Assembly (NCBI RefSeq): GCF_033547155.1
Contig: NZ_CP137892.1
Location: 1,488,001 to 1,552,000 of the forward strand
DNA: 64,000 nt
Direction of reading: 5' to 3'
Source of the DNA: Pseudomonas benzenivorans
GTDB lineage: Bacteria > Pseudomonadota > Gammaproteobacteria > Pseudomonadales > Pseudomonadaceae
The translations under genes were made by a program, and so were the position numbers. This document shows positions 44,363 to 60,768 of the stretch, one piece after another; the stretch's first letter is position 1; every line of letters starts with the position of its first letter. Below the pieces are notes generated by a model. It did not search any database and had not been told where the DNA came from. It saw only the letters and a program-made list of their open reading frames with translations.

Positions 44363-45292
44363 ATGGATCGTCCAGTGTTTCGGGGTTCTTTTCTTCACCC
44401 GCGTTTCTGGCTGCTGTGGCTGGGGCTCGGCCTGTTGTGGCTGGTCTCGCTGTTGCCTTACCCGGTGCTGATGCGCCTGGGGCGCTGGTTGGGTGCCTTG
44501 ATGTACCGCCTGGCACGGTCGCGGCGGCAGATCGCCGCGCGCAATCTGGAACTGTGCTTTCCCCAGTGGTCGGCGGCCGAGCGTCAGCGGGTGTTGCGGG
44601 AAAACTTCGCCTCCACCGGCATGACCTTCTTCGAGATGGCGATCAGCTGGTGGTGGCCGCCCGCGCGCCTGCGCAAACTGGGGCGCCTGGAGGGGCTGGA
44701 GCATCTGCAGCAGGCCCAGGCCGAGGGCCAGGGGGTGATCCTCATGGCCCTGCATTTCACCACCCTGGAAATGGGCGGCGGCCTGCTCGGCATGCAGCAG
44801 GACATGTATGGCATGTATCGGCCGCACAAGAATCCACTGTTCGACTATGTCCAGCGCCGTGGCCGCGAGCAGCGCCTGCTCGGGGTGATCGAGCGCGACG
44901 ATGTGCGTGGCATGCTCAAGCTGCTGCGCGCCGGGGGCGTGGTCTGGTATGCGCCGGATCAGGATTATGGCGCCCAGCGCAGCATCTTCGTGCCGCTGTT
45001 CGGCGTACCGGCCGCCACGGTCACCGCCACCAGCAAGTTCGCCCGCCTGGGCCGTGCGCGGGTGATCCCCTTCACTCAGGAACGCCTGGCCGATGGTTCG
45101 GGCTACAAGGTGGTGGTGCATCCGCCGCTGGCGGATTTCCCCGGGGACAGCGAGGAGGCCGACTGCCTGCGCATCAACCAGTGGATCGAGCGGGCGGTGG
45201 GGGCCTGTCCCGAGCAATACCTGTGGGCGCATCGACGCTTCAAGACGCGCCCGGCAGGCGAGTCCAAGCTCTACCGGAAAAGCCGCGCCTAG
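44363..45292 (+). CDS. htrB: Lipid A biosynthesis acyltransferase (HtrB/LpxL family)
   Basis: This inner-membrane enzyme of 309 residues transfers a secondary acyl chain to lipid A. The catalytic H-x4-E is in '[13 protein letters not shown]' (about 132-137). An N-terminal membrane helix ('[20 protein letters not shown]') anchors it. Other family blocks are '[14 protein letters not shown]' and 'WYAPDQDYG'. The start at MDRPVFRGS matches the family's N-terminus. A gene of this family sits at the same place beside minC in P. aeruginosa. Which acyl chain and position it serves is not evident. Confidence 0.92.
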   Translation: MDRPVFRGSFLHPRFWLLWLGLGLLWLVSLLPYPVLMRLGRWLGALMYRLARSRRQIAARNLELCFPQWSAAERQRVLRENFASTGMTFFEMAISWWWPPARLRKLGRLEGLEHLQQAQAEGQGVILMALHFTTLEMGGGLLGMQQDMYGMYRPHKNPLFDYVQRRGREQRLLGVIERDDVRGMLKLLRAGGVVWYAPDQDYGAQRSIFVPLFGVPAATVTATSKFARLGRARVIPFTQERLADGSGYKVVVHPPLADFPGDSEEADCLRINQWIERAVGACPEQYLWAHRRFKTRPAGESKLYRKSRA

Positions 45293-45348
45293 TTCATGAT
45301 CCGGCCGCGTCGCTCTCTATACTGGCTAGAAAATACGGGAACCGGCCT

Positions 45349-46551
45349 ATGACGCACTCCGCTCCATCCAGTCAGCCCGTGACCGGGCTGATTCTTTCCG
45401 GTGGTGGAGCGCGGGCGGCCTATCAGGTGGGTGTGCTGGCGGCCATCGCCGACCTGCTGCCCAATGCCGAGCACAACCCTTTTCCGGTCATAGTCGGCAC
45501 CTCGGCCGGGGCCATCAACGCGGTCAGCCTGGCCTGCGGTGCCCTGCATTTCGGCGAGGCGGTCCGCCGCCTGACCGAAGTCTGGCAGGGGTTTCATACC
45601 CATCAGGTGTACCGCAGCGACTGGTCGGGCGTGCTGCATCAGGCCACGCGCTTCATCGGCCACAGCCTGCTCGGGCTGGGGGCGCAGGTGCCGGTGGCGC
45701 TGCTGGACAGCTCGCCCTTGAGCAAGCTGCTCGAGCGGGAGCTGGATTTCTCCGGGATCGCCGCGGCGGTGCGTCGGCGCCGCTTGCGCGCCGTGGCGGT
45801 GACGGCGTTCGGCTACGAGACCGGCCAGGCGGTGACCTTCTATCAGGGGCGCGCGACCATCGACCCCTGGTTCCGCCATCGCCGGGTCGGCGTGCCGACC
45901 CGCCTGGCGCTGCAGCACCTGCTGGCCAGCGCCTCCATTCCCCTGGTGTTCCCGCCGGTGCGGATCAACCGCGAATACTTCGGCGACGGCGCGGTGCGCC
46001 AGTCGGCGCCGATCAGCCCGGCGCTGCACCTGGGGGCCAGTCGGGTGCTGGTGATCGGGGTCAGCGGCAACCCCCAGGGCGAGGATGCCAATAGCGCGGT
46101 GGTGCGCCCCCACGACGTCAAGCCGCCGACCCTGGCGCAGATCGGCGGCCACATGCTCAACAGCACCTTTATCGACAGCCTGGAGGGCGATATCGAGTTG
46201 CTCGAGCGGATCAACCAGCTCAGTCGCCTGGTGCCGCCCGAGGAACGGCCGCGGGGCGGGGGACTCAAGCCGGTGGAGGTGCTGGTGATCTCGCCGAGCC
46301 AACCGGTGGACGAGATCGCCGCGCGCCACCGTCACGAGCTGCCAGCCGCGCTGCGCCTGTTCCTGCGCGGACCGGGGGCGACCCGGGCCAGCGGCGCCGG
46401 GGTGCTCAGCTACCTGTTGTTCGAGTCCGGTTACTGCAACGAGCTGATCGAACTGGGTTACCAGGATGCGATGGCGCAGAAGCTCGAACTCAACGAGTTT
46501 CTCAACCTCAGCCTTCCGCCGGTGCTGCAGGCGGCGCCGGCCCCCGCCTAG
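45349..46551 (+). CDS. Patatin-like phospholipase
   Basis: The 400-residue protein has a patatin domain in its first half. The oxyanion loop 'LSGGGARAAYQVGVL' is at about 16-30, the nucleophile Ser in 'IVGTSAGAINAV' (G-T-S-A-G, about 50) and the catalytic Asp in 'YFGDGAVRQSAP' (D-G-A, about 210). It is therefore likely a lipid acyl hydrolase. The C-terminal part (about 260-400) is a conserved extension of this RssA-like subgroup with unknown role. No signal peptide is visible. It follows the acyltransferase by about 56 bases on the same strand and may be co-expressed. Confidence 0.9.
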   Translation: MTHSAPSSQPVTGLILSGGGARAAYQVGVLAAIADLLPNAEHNPFPVIVGTSAGAINAVSLACGALHFGEAVRRLTEVWQGFHTHQVYRSDWSGVLHQATRFIGHSLLGLGAQVPVALLDSSPLSKLLERELDFSGIAAAVRRRRLRAVAVTAFGYETGQAVTFYQGRATIDPWFRHRRVGVPTRLALQHLLASASIPLVFPPVRINREYFGDGAVRQSAPISPALHLGASRVLVIGVSGNPQGEDANSAVVRPHDVKPPTLAQIGGHMLNSTFIDSLEGDIELLERINQLSRLVPPEERPRGGGLKPVEVLVISPSQPVDEIAARHRHELPAALRLFLRGPGATRASGAGVLSYLLFESGYCNELIELGYQDAMAQKLELNEFLNLSLPPVLQAAPAPA

Positions 46552-46674
46552 CCGCGCCGTCCGCGAAGCGCCGGGCGGCCGCTCGGGCGCTGGGCGGCAC
46601 CCTGGCGAAAACCTGTCGGTCACCTTGTGGGGAATTTGCGCGGCGCGTGCGCCAATGCGGCGAACTGCGTTTAA

Positions 46675-48063
<1,389 letters not shown>

Positions 48064-48237
48064 CCGGCGGCTCGGCGCAGGCCTCGCTGAGGGCTGCGCC
48101 GGCGCTGTTGACCGCCCCATGGAGGGGGCGGAGCGAAACCAAGGATGACCGTCTCTTGTGTGCCGCGGCCCGTGCCGCGGTTTCTCTGGGTCGCTCGTCG
48201 CGAGCGGCTCGGAGCTTTTCTTAGAAGGAGTGACACC

Positions 48238-49254
48238 ATGCTGGTGATGCGACCCGCGCAAATGGCCGACCTCACTGAAGTGCAGCGTCTCGCCGCGGAC
48301 AGCCCGGTGGGTGTGACTTCGTTACCGGACGATGCCGCGCGCCTGCGCGACAAGATCGCCGCCTCCGAGGCGTCTTTTTCCGCAGAAGTCAGCTTCAACG
48401 GCGAAGAAAGCTATTTCTTCGTGCTCGAGGACAGTAACACCGGCAAGCTGGTCGGCTGCTCCGGCATCGTCGCCTCGGCGGGCTATAGCGAGCCGTTCTA
48501 CAGCTTTCGCAATGAAACCTTCGTGCACAACTCCCGCGAGCTGAAGATCCACAACAAGATCCACGTGCTGTCGCTGTGTCACGACCTGACCGGCAACAGC
48601 CTGCTGACCAGCTTCTACATCGAGCGGCCGCTGGTCGGCAGCCTCTGGTCGGAGCTCAACTCCCGGGGACGCCTGCTGTTCGTCGCCAGCCATCCGGAGC
48701 GTTTCGCCGACGCCATGGTGGTGGAGATCGTCGGCCACAGCGACGAGGCCGGCGACTCGCCATTCTGGGATGCGGTGGGGCGCAACTTCTTCGACATGAA
48801 CTACACCGAGGCCGAGCGCCTGTGCGGCCTGAAGAGCCGAACCTTCCTCGCCGAGCTGATGCCGAACTACCCGATCTATGTGCCACTGTTGCCCGATGCC
48901 GCCCAGGAGGCCATGGGCCAGGTGCATCCGCGCGCCCAGGTGACCTTCGACATCCTCATGCGCGAGGGCTTCGAGACGGACAATTACATCGACATCTTCG
49001 ACGGTGGTCCGACGCTGCACGCGCGCACCTCGGGGATTCGCTCCATCACCCAGAGCCGCATGGTCCCGGTGAAACTCGGCGAGCCGGGCAAGGACCGCCG
49101 TCCCTATCTGGTGAGCAACGGCCAGTTGCAGGATTTCCGCGCCCTGGTCGCGGAACTCGACTGGGTGCCGGGCAAGCCGGTCACCCTCAGTGTTGAAGCC
49201 GCCGAAGCCCTGGGCGTCGGCGAAGGCGCCAGCGTGCGCCTGGTCGCGGTTTAA
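48238..49254 (+). CDS. aruF: Arginine/ornithine N-succinyltransferase, alpha subunit
   Basis: AruF with AruG forms the enzyme that succinylates arginine (and ornithine) from succinyl-CoA, the committing step of the pathway. The 338-residue protein begins MLVMRPAQMADL and holds 'GLKSRTFLAELMPNYPIYVPLLP' and 'GFETDNYIDIFDGGPTLHART', characteristic of AstA-type subunits. The start follows AGAAGGAG by 6 bases. It is a distant paralogue of aruG, which begins 9 bases later. Confidence 0.95.
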   Translation: MLVMRPAQMADLTEVQRLAADSPVGVTSLPDDAARLRDKIAASEASFSAEVSFNGEESYFFVLEDSNTGKLVGCSGIVASAGYSEPFYSFRNETFVHNSRELKIHNKIHVLSLCHDLTGNSLLTSFYIERPLVGSLWSELNSRGRLLFVASHPERFADAMVVEIVGHSDEAGDSPFWDAVGRNFFDMNYTEAERLCGLKSRTFLAELMPNYPIYVPLLPDAAQEAMGQVHPRAQVTFDILMREGFETDNYIDIFDGGPTLHARTSGIRSITQSRMVPVKLGEPGKDRRPYLVSNGQLQDFRALVAELDWVPGKPVTLSVEAAEALGVGEGASVRLVAV

Positions 49255-49263
49255 GGAGCCAGC

Positions 49264-50280
49264 ATGATCGTTCGTCCCGTACGCAGTGCCGACCTTCCGG
49301 CCTTGATCGACCTGGCGCGCAGCACCGGCGCCGGCCTGACCACCCTGCCGGCCAACGAGGAGCGCCTGGCGCACCGCGTCGGCTGGGCGGAGAAGGCCTT
49401 CCGTGGCGATGCCGAGCGCGGTGATGCCGATTACCTGTTCGTCCTCGAGGACGATGCCGGCCGGGTCGTCGGCATCTCGGCCGTGGCCGGCGCCGTCGGC
49501 CTGCGCGAGCCCTGGTACAACTACCGGGTCGGCCTGACCGTCAGCGCCTCCCAGGAGCTGAACATCCATCGGCAGATTCCCACCCTGTTCCTGGCCAACG
49601 ACCTGACCGGCAATTCCGAGCTGTGCTCGCTGTTCCTCCATGCCGAGCACCGCAGCGGCCTGAACGGGCGCCTGCTGTCCAAGGCGCGCTTCCTGTTCAT
49701 CGCCGAGTTCCGCGAGCTGTTCGGCGACAAGGTGATCGCCGAGATGCGCGGCATGTCCGACGACAGCGGTCGTTCGCCGTTCTGGGAAAGCCTCGGTCGG
49801 CACTTCTTCAAGATGGAGTTCAGCCAGGCCGACTACCTCACCGGCGTGGGCAACAAGGCCTTCATCGCCGAGCTGATGCCCAAGTTCCCGCTCTACACCT
49901 GCTTCCTCTCGGAGGAGGCGCGGGCGGTGATCGGCCGCGTCCACCCCGATACCGAGCCGGCGCTGGCGATGCTCAAAAGCGAGGGTTTCCACTACCAGGG
50001 CTATGTCGACATCTTCGACGCCGGCCCGGCCATCGAGGCCGAGACCGCGAAGATCCGCGCGGTGCGCGACAGTCAGGCGCTGGTCCTGGCCATCGGCACC
50101 CCCGGCGACGACGCCACGCCCTATCTGATTCACAACCGCAAGTGCGCCGACTGCCGCATCACCGCCGCCCCGGCGCGTCTGGCCGCCGGCACCCTGGTGG
50201 TCGATCCGCTGACCGCCAAGCGCCTGCAGCTGGGCGCCGGCGATCAGGTTCGCGCCGTGCCGCTGTCGGCACGCGGTTGA
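49264..50280 (+). CDS. aruG: Arginine N-succinyltransferase, beta subunit
   Basis: The second succinyltransferase subunit is also 338 residues, beginning MIVRPVRSADLPALIDL. It shares with AruF the blocks 'ELNIHRQIPTLFLANDLTGNSEL', 'FIAELMPKFPLYTCFL' and 'GYVDIFDAGPAIEAE'. Enteric bacteria use one AstA subunit, while pseudomonads have this pair. AAGGAGCC is just upstream. Confidence 0.95.
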   Translation: MIVRPVRSADLPALIDLARSTGAGLTTLPANEERLAHRVGWAEKAFRGDAERGDADYLFVLEDDAGRVVGISAVAGAVGLREPWYNYRVGLTVSASQELNIHRQIPTLFLANDLTGNSELCSLFLHAEHRSGLNGRLLSKARFLFIAEFRELFGDKVIAEMRGMSDDSGRSPFWESLGRHFFKMEFSQADYLTGVGNKAFIAELMPKFPLYTCFLSEEARAVIGRVHPDTEPALAMLKSEGFHYQGYVDIFDAGPAIEAETAKIRAVRDSQALVLAIGTPGDDATPYLIHNRKCADCRITAAPARLAAGTLVVDPLTAKRLQLGAGDQVRAVPLSARG

Positions 50281-50367
50281 TTGTTGCGCACCGCCGCCGG
50301 CTCCGGCGGTGCGCTGGAATAACGCAGCCGCCGAACGGGTGGTTGCCGCAAATGCTGGGAGTGATAG

Positions 50368-53183
<2,816 letters not shown>

Positions 53184-53200
53184 CGGCGACGAACCCGTAG

Positions 53201-53226
53201 GGTGGATCGCGCTTCATCGATCCACC
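53201..53226 (+). terminator. Hairpin between aruB and the small gene
   Basis: GGTGGATCG pairs perfectly with CGATCCACC across an 8-base loop, 18 bases after the aruB stop. No T-run follows. It may be a partial terminator or stabiliser that tunes expression of the downstream genes. Confidence 0.45.
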
Positions 53227-53275
53227 GATGGATGTATAACGCGACCTCCACCCAGCCCAACTTAACTGAGTACTG

Positions 53276-53566
53276 ATGACCATGTCCGACGCCCTGCAAC
53301 TGATCCTCGAAGATACCGACGGCACCCAGCTGGAGACCTCCTGCACCCGTTTTGCCGTCCTCTGGCAGGGCAAGGAAGTGTGGATTCAACAGGTCGGCAA
53401 CGGCCAACTGATGATCGGCGTGGATGTCGCCGAAGGCGACAGCGAGTACGCCAACCTGCTGCTGCGTCCGCTGGCCACCAACCTGGTCAGTCTCGAGCTG
53501 GAAATGGAACCGGCCGAGCTCGGCGACGACGAGCACGTTCACGGTCCCGACTGCAACCACGATTGA
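53276..53566 (+). CDS. Conserved hypothetical protein in the arginine operon
   Basis: This 96-residue (or 94 if the second Met at 53282 is used) acidic protein has no signal peptide or membrane span. The body alternates short hydrophobic strands. The tail '[13 protein letters not shown]' packs three His, one Cys and several Asp, which could bind a metal. It lies between aruB and aruE on the same strand, 10 bases before the aruE start. A hypothetical gene occupies the same place in P. aeruginosa. Its function is unknown, and I see no catalytic motif. Start support is weak. Confidence 0.8.
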   Translation: MTMSDALQLILEDTDGTQLETSCTRFAVLWQGKEVWIQQVGNGQLMIGVDVAEGDSEYANLLLRPLATNLVSLELEMEPAELGDDEHVHGPDCNHD

Positions 53567-53576
53567 GGTAATCCCT

Positions 53577-54587
53577 ATGCTCGCCCTCGGCAAACTGCTC
53601 GAACTGACCCTGGCCGGCCATGAGCCGGCAGCGAAGCTCCAGCTGACCCACGAGGGCACGCGGTTGCGCTGGCTGGCCGAGGGCGCCCTGGAAGTCACGC
53701 CGCCAGCGGCCAGCGACAATGGCCTCGATCTGCTGCTGTCGGCCGGCATCCACGGCAATGAGACCGCGCCGATCGAGCTGCTCGACCGTCTGTTGCACGG
53801 CATCGCCAGCGGCGAGCTGAAGCCGCGGGCGCGCATGCTGTTCCTGCTCGGCAATCCGGCCGCCATTCGCCAGGGCGAGCGCTATATCGAGCAGGACATC
53901 AATCGCCTGTTCAACGGGCGCCATGAAATGACCACGGGCTTCGAGGCGATGCGCGCCTGCGAGCTGGAGCACCTGGCCGCCACCTTCTTCGGTCAGCCCG
54001 GGCGCACGCGCCTGCACTACGACCTGCACACCGCCATTCGTGGCTCGAAGATCGAGCAGTTCGCCCTCTATCCCTTCCAGGAAGGGCGGGCACGCAGCAA
54101 GCGCGAGCTGGCCCGGCTGAGCGCGGCGGGGGTCGAGGCGGTGCTGCTGCACAACAAGCCCTCGACCACCTTCAGCGCCTACACCTACAGTCAGCTCGGC
54201 GCCGAGGCCTTCACCCTGGAGCTGGGCAAGGCCCGCGCCTTCGGCCAGAACCAGGAAGTCAACCTGGACCGCCTGGAGGCACGCCTGCACAGCATCATCG
54301 AAGGGCGCGAGCCCGAGACCCAGGACGGCGAGTTCGGCGACCTGCAGCTGTTCGCCGTGGCGCGGGAAGTCATCAAGCACAGCGACGGCTTCCGCCTGCA
54401 CCTGCCGGCGGATGTCGAGAACTTCAGCGAACTGCCGGTCGGCTACCTGCTCGCCGAGGACCTCAGCGACACTCGCTGGGTGGTGGAGGAGCAGGGCGCG
54501 CGGATCATCTTCCCCAACCCCCGGGTGAAGAACGGCCTGCGTGCCGGCATTCTTATCGTCCCCGCCGAGGCTCCGCTCCTCGCCTGA
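53577..54587 (+). CDS. aruE: Succinylglutamate desuccinylase
   Basis: AruE (AstE) releases glutamate and succinate in the last step of the pathway. It is a zinc-dependent hydrolase of the aspartoacylase family. Zinc ligands are in '[13 protein letters not shown]' (H-x2-E, about 60-63) and a later His in '[12 protein letters not shown]'. The 336-residue length is typical. GAGG lies 7 bases upstream of the chosen ATG. It is the last gene of the aru operon. Confidence 0.95.
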   Translation: MLALGKLLELTLAGHEPAAKLQLTHEGTRLRWLAEGALEVTPPAASDNGLDLLLSAGIHGNETAPIELLDRLLHGIASGELKPRARMLFLLGNPAAIRQGERYIEQDINRLFNGRHEMTTGFEAMRACELEHLAATFFGQPGRTRLHYDLHTAIRGSKIEQFALYPFQEGRARSKRELARLSAAGVEAVLLHNKPSTTFSAYTYSQLGAEAFTLELGKARAFGQNQEVNLDRLEARLHSIIEGREPETQDGEFGDLQLFAVAREVIKHSDGFRLHLPADVENFSELPVGYLLAEDLSDTRWVVEEQGARIIFPNPRVKNGLRAGILIVPAEAPLLA

Positions 54588-54750
54588 CTCGCGTGCGGCT
54601 GCCATGGCGGCTGTGCGGTGCGGCCTGATGGCGTCGGCTTGGCCCGCACGGCGCCATCTGTCCTGTGCCACCTGGGCCTATCTGTACCTTGTCGGTCCAT
54701 CCCGGGCGCCTTAGCATCGAGACTTTCGTCACCATCAGGGAAGTCTTTTC

Positions 54751-55755
54751 ATGTCCGTCATCGACCTGCGCAGCGACACCGTCACCCAGCCCACCCCCGG
54801 CATGCGCGAGGCCATGCTGGCCGCCGAGCTGGGCGACGACGTCTATGGCGAGGACCCGACGGTCAACCGCCTGGAAGCATCCCTGGCCGCGCGGCTGGGG
54901 TTCGCCGCCGGGCTGTTCGTGCCCACCGGCACCATGAGCAACCTGCTCGGCCTGATGGCCCACTGCGAGCGGGGCGACGAATACCTGGTCGGCCAGCAGG
55001 CCCATACCTACAAGTACGAAGGCGGCGGCGCCGCGGTGCTCGGTTCGATCCAGCCGCAGCCGCTGGAGATGGAGGCCGATGGCTCGTTGGACCTGGCCCG
55101 GGTCGAGGCGGCGATCAAGGCGGACGACTTCCACTTCGCCCGCACCCGCCTGCTGGCGCTGGAGAACACCATGCAGGGCAAGGTGCTGCCGCAGGCCTAC
55201 CTGGCGGCCGCCCGCGAACTGACCCGCCGCCATGGCCTGGCCCTGCACCTGGACGGTGCGCGGTTGTTCAATGCCGCGGTCATGCTGGGGGTGGAGGCCA
55301 TCGAGATCACCCGCCATTTCGACTCGGTGTCGGTGTGCCTGTCCAAGGGCCTGGGCGCTCCCGTGGGCTCGGTGCTGTGCGGCAGCGCCGAGCTGATCGG
55401 CAAGGCGCGGCGGCTGCGCAAGATGGTCGGCGGCGGCATGCGTCAGGCCGGGGTGCTGGCGGCCGCCGGCCTTTATGCACTGGAGCATCAGGTGGCGCGT
55501 CTGGCCGAGGACCATGCCAATGCCGAGCGCCTGGCCACAGGCTTGGGCGAGCTGGGCTATGCGGTCGAGCCGGTGCAGACCAACATGGTCTATGTGCAAC
55601 TCGATCAGCAGGCCGACGCGCTCAAGGCGTTCTGTGCCGAGCGGCACATTCGCCTGATTGCGGCGCCGCGCCTGCGCCTGGTCACCCACCTGGATTTCGC
55701 CGCCGCCGACGTGCCGCGGGTGCTCGAGGCCTTCGCCGCATTCCGCCGCCCCTGA
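54751..55755 (+). CDS. ltaE: Low-specificity L-threonine aldolase
   Basis: This PLP enzyme of 334 residues cleaves threonine and allo-threonine to glycine and acetaldehyde. It begins [22 protein letters not shown], the family opening. The PLP lysine is in '[18 protein letters not shown]' (about 200), and '[13 protein letters not shown]' holds the Asp that contacts the cofactor. It stands between aruE and alaS as in P. aeruginosa, with its own short leader. Confidence 0.93.
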   Translation: MSVIDLRSDTVTQPTPGMREAMLAAELGDDVYGEDPTVNRLEASLAARLGFAAGLFVPTGTMSNLLGLMAHCERGDEYLVGQQAHTYKYEGGGAAVLGSIQPQPLEMEADGSLDLARVEAAIKADDFHFARTRLLALENTMQGKVLPQAYLAAARELTRRHGLALHLDGARLFNAAVMLGVEAIEITRHFDSVSVCLSKGLGAPVGSVLCGSAELIGKARRLRKMVGGGMRQAGVLAAAGLYALEHQVARLAEDHANAERLATGLGELGYAVEPVQTNMVYVQLDQQADALKAFCAERHIRLIAAPRLRLVTHLDFAAADVPRVLEAFAAFRRP

Positions 55756-55877
55756 ACGACCCCTGGCGCCGAATAGGCGCCCTCTATCGAGAAAGGCACT
55801 AGCCTCGCATGCCAGGGCCGATATAATGCGGCCCTTTGCCGGCTTTGCCGTGGCCGCCTGATTCCGTGGATGACCCT

Positions 55878-58502
<2,625 letters not shown>

Positions 58503-58614
58503 GCGCCGGCCGGTGCGCCGGCGCCGCCAAGGTCAGGCCCCGCCCGGCGGGCCTTGGCACTGCGCTGAGTTGAATGTCTAATGGGCGCCCTTCACGGGCT
58601 GAGGCGGCTTTGAA

Positions 58615-59853
58615 ATGGCTTTGATCGTACAGAAATTCGGGGGCACCTCCGTCGGCACCGTTGAGCGTATTCAGCAGGTGGCCGAGAAGGTCAAGAAATT
58701 CCGCGAGAACGGCGACGACATCGTCGTCGTGGTGTCCGCCATGAGTGGCGAGACCAACCGCCTGATCGACCTGGCCAGGCAGGTCAGCGACGATCAGCCG
58801 GTGCCGCGCGAACTGGATGTGATGGTGTCGACCGGCGAGCAGGTGACCATCGCCCTGCTGGCCATGGCGCTGATCAAGCGCGGCGTGCCGGCGGTGTCCT
58901 ACACCGGCAACCAGGTGCGCATCCTCACCGACAGTGCGCACAACAAGGCGCGCATCCTGCAGATCGACGACCAGAAGCTGCGCAACGACCTCAAGGCCGG
59001 GCGCGTGGTGGTGGTCGCCGGCTTCCAGGGTGTGGACGAGCACGGCAACATCACCACCCTCGGCCGCGGTGGTTCCGACACCACCGGGGTGGCCCTGGCC
59101 GCAGCGCTGAAGGCCGACGAGTGCCAGATCTACACCGACGTCGACGGGGTCTACACCACCGACCCGCGCGTGGTGCCCCAGGCCCAGCGCCTGGAGAAGA
59201 TCACCTTCGAGGAAATGCTGGAAATGGCCAGCCTCGGCTCCAAGGTGCTGCAGATTCGTTCGGTGGAGTTCGCCGGCAAATACAACGTCCCGCTGCGCGT
59301 GCTGCACAGCTTCCAAGAGGGGCCGGGCACCCTCATTACCCTTGATGAAGAGGAAACCATGGAACAGCCGATCATCTCCGGCATCGCCTTCAATCGCGAC
59401 GAAGCCAAGCTGACTATCCGTGGCGTGCCCGACATCCCGGGCGTGGCCTTCAAGATCCTCGGCCCGATCAGCGCCGCCAACATCGAGGTGGACATGATCG
59501 TGCAGAACGTCTCGCACGATAACACCACCGACTTCACCTTCACCGTGCACCGCAACGACTACCAGAATGCGCAGCAGGTGCTGGAAAACACCGCGCGCGA
59601 GCTGGGTGCCCGCGAAGTGGTCGGCGACATCAAGATCGCCAAGGTGTCCATCGTCGGCGTCGGCATGCGTTCCCACGCCGGGGTTGCCAGCCGCATGTTC
59701 GAGGCCCTGGCCAAGGAAAACATCAATATCCAGATGATCTCCACCTCGGAGATCAAGGTGTCGGTGGTGATCGAGGAGAAGTACCTGGAACTCGCGGTGC
59801 GCGCCCTGCATACCGCGTTCGAACTGGACGCTCCGGCCCGCCAGGGCGACTGA
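58615..59853 (+). CDS. lysC: Aspartate kinase
   Basis: LysC phosphorylates aspartate, the entry to lysine, threonine, methionine and diaminopimelate synthesis. The 412-residue protein starts MALIVQKFGGTSVGTVERI and has 'GRGGSDTTGVALAAAL' in the kinase core. Two ACT regulatory domains occupy about 265-412 ('FKILGPISAANIEVDMIVQN' and 'MFEALAKENINIQMISTSEIKVSVV'). Feedback by lysine and threonine is expected for this form. It may contain an internal start for a beta subunit, as in some relatives. A strong terminator follows. Confidence 0.97.
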   Translation: MALIVQKFGGTSVGTVERIQQVAEKVKKFRENGDDIVVVVSAMSGETNRLIDLARQVSDDQPVPRELDVMVSTGEQVTIALLAMALIKRGVPAVSYTGNQVRILTDSAHNKARILQIDDQKLRNDLKAGRVVVVAGFQGVDEHGNITTLGRGGSDTTGVALAAALKADECQIYTDVDGVYTTDPRVVPQAQRLEKITFEEMLEMASLGSKVLQIRSVEFAGKYNVPLRVLHSFQEGPGTLITLDEEETMEQPIISGIAFNRDEAKLTIRGVPDIPGVAFKILGPISAANIEVDMIVQNVSHDNTTDFTFTVHRNDYQNAQQVLENTARELGAREVVGDIKIAKVSIVGVGMRSHAGVASRMFEALAKENINIQMISTSEIKVSVVIEEKYLELAVRALHTAFELDAPARQGD

Positions 59854-59861
59854 GGCATTTC

Positions 59862-59899
59862 CGAAAGGCGCGGCAGGTTCCGCGCCTTTCGTCTTTTTG
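59862..59899 (+). terminator. Intrinsic terminator of lysC
   Basis: CGAAAGGCGCGG and CCGCGCCTTTCG form a perfect 12-bp stem with a 6-base loop, followed directly by TCTTTTTGG. This is a textbook intrinsic terminator 9 bases beyond the lysC stop. Confidence 0.9.
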
Positions 59900-60037
59900 G
59901 TTGGTGGGGGCAGGACTTTCTTTCTGTCCACTCTGGTCAATACTTGGGTGAAGGTTCCGCTTGAGCTGCTCGGGACTGCCACCATTTTTCTTTTTTGCAG
60001 ACTGTTGTCCTGAAATGTAAGCCGTGAGGAGAAAGGA

Positions 60038-60223
60038 ATGCTGATTCTGACTCGCCGGGTCGGAGAGACCCTGATGGTCGGTGATGAAGTGACTGTCACC
60101 GTGTTGGGCGTGAAAGGTAATCAGGTGCGCATCGGCGTCAACGCGCCGAAGGAGGTAGCCGTGCACCGTGAGGAGATTTACCAACGTATTCAGAAAGAGA
60201 AAGGCGACGAACCAAGCCACTAA
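60038..60223 (+). CDS. csrA: Carbon storage regulator CsrA/RsmA
   Basis: This 61-residue RNA-binding protein represses translation by covering GGA motifs in leaders. It begins [20 protein letters not shown] and includes '[20 protein letters not shown]'-type blocks (here with IGVNAPKEV), with the conserved RNA-contact residues L4, R6, R7, V42 and R44. In Pseudomonas it is RsmA, antagonised by RsmY/RsmZ RNAs and a regulator of virulence and biofilm traits. GGAGAAAGG precedes the start. Its leader (59900-60037) contains the promoter. Confidence 0.97.
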   Translation: MLILTRRVGETLMVGDEVTVTVLGVKGNQVRIGVNAPKEVAVHREEIYQRIQKEKGDEPSH

Positions 60224-60285
60224 TTTTTCTCGAAATTTTGGCTTTGCAAACGGGGAAAACATGGTTATCATGCGCCCCGTGTTGC

Positions 60286-60376
60286 GGAGAGGTGGCCGAG
60301 TGGCCGAAGGCGCTCCCCTGCTAAGGGAGTACACCTCAAAAGGGTGTCGGGGGTTCGAATCCCCCCTTCTCCGCCA
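60286..60376 (+). tRNA. tRNA-Ser (anticodon GCT)
   Basis: The 91-base gene folds into a class II tRNA with acceptor stem GGAGAGG/CTTCTCC, a long variable arm and encoded CCA. The anticodon loop CTGCTAA gives GCT. The T arm GGGGGTTCGAATCCCCC is perfect. Confidence 0.97.
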
Positions 60377-60484
60377 TATTTTGCAGTGTAGGGTGTGTTT
60401 CAGCGTTAGATCGATAAGTTGTTGAAATTAATCGAATTAATGCTTGATTAACGAATTTTTATCCCTATAATGCGCACGCTCAGT

Positions 60485-60561
60485 GCACTCATAGCTCAGC
60501 TGGATAGAGTACCCGGCTACGAACCGGGCGGTCGGAGGTTCGAATCCTCCTGAGTGCGCCA
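60485..60561 (+). tRNA. tRNA-Arg (anticodon ACG), copy 1
   Basis: The 77-base gene has acceptor stem GCACTCA/TGAGTGC, discriminator G and encoded CCA. The anticodon loop CTACGAA gives ACG, whose A is normally converted to inosine to read CGN codons. The T arm GGAGGTTCGAATCCTCC is standard. Confidence 0.97.
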
Positions 60562-60567
60562 TACAGC

Positions 60568-60602
60568 AAATGGCTTGCAGTGATGTAAGCCATTTTGTTT
60601 TA
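60568..60602 (+). terminator. Terminator after tRNA-Arg copy 1
   Basis: AAATGGCTT and AAGCCATTT pair around a 10-base loop and are followed by TGTTTT. It separates the two identical tRNA-Arg genes into individual transcription units. Confidence 0.75.
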
Positions 60603-60634
60603 ACCAGCGGTGATCTGGTCTAAAAGCGCCATAC

Positions 60635-60711
60635 GCACTCATAGCTCAGCTGGATAGAGTACCCGGCTACGAACCGGGCGGTCGGAGGTTCGAATCCTCC
60701 TGAGTGCGCCA
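60635..60711 (+). tRNA. tRNA-Arg (anticodon ACG), copy 2
   Basis: This copy is identical in sequence to the tRNA-Arg at 60485-60561, 150 bases downstream. The flanks differ, so only the tRNA and a few adjoining bases are duplicated. Confidence 0.97.
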
Positions 60712-60716
60712 TACCG

Positions 60717-60750
60717 AAAGGGCCTGCAGCGATGCAGGCCCTTTTTCTTT
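60717..60750 (+). terminator. Intrinsic terminator after tRNA-Arg copy 2
   Basis: AAAGGGCCTGCA pairs with TGCAGGCCCTTT over a 4-base loop and runs into TTTCTTT. It ends the tRNA unit and may also serve the convergent DUF4124-like gene. Confidence 0.88.
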
Positions 60751-60768
60751 GTCCGGACTTTTTGCGCG

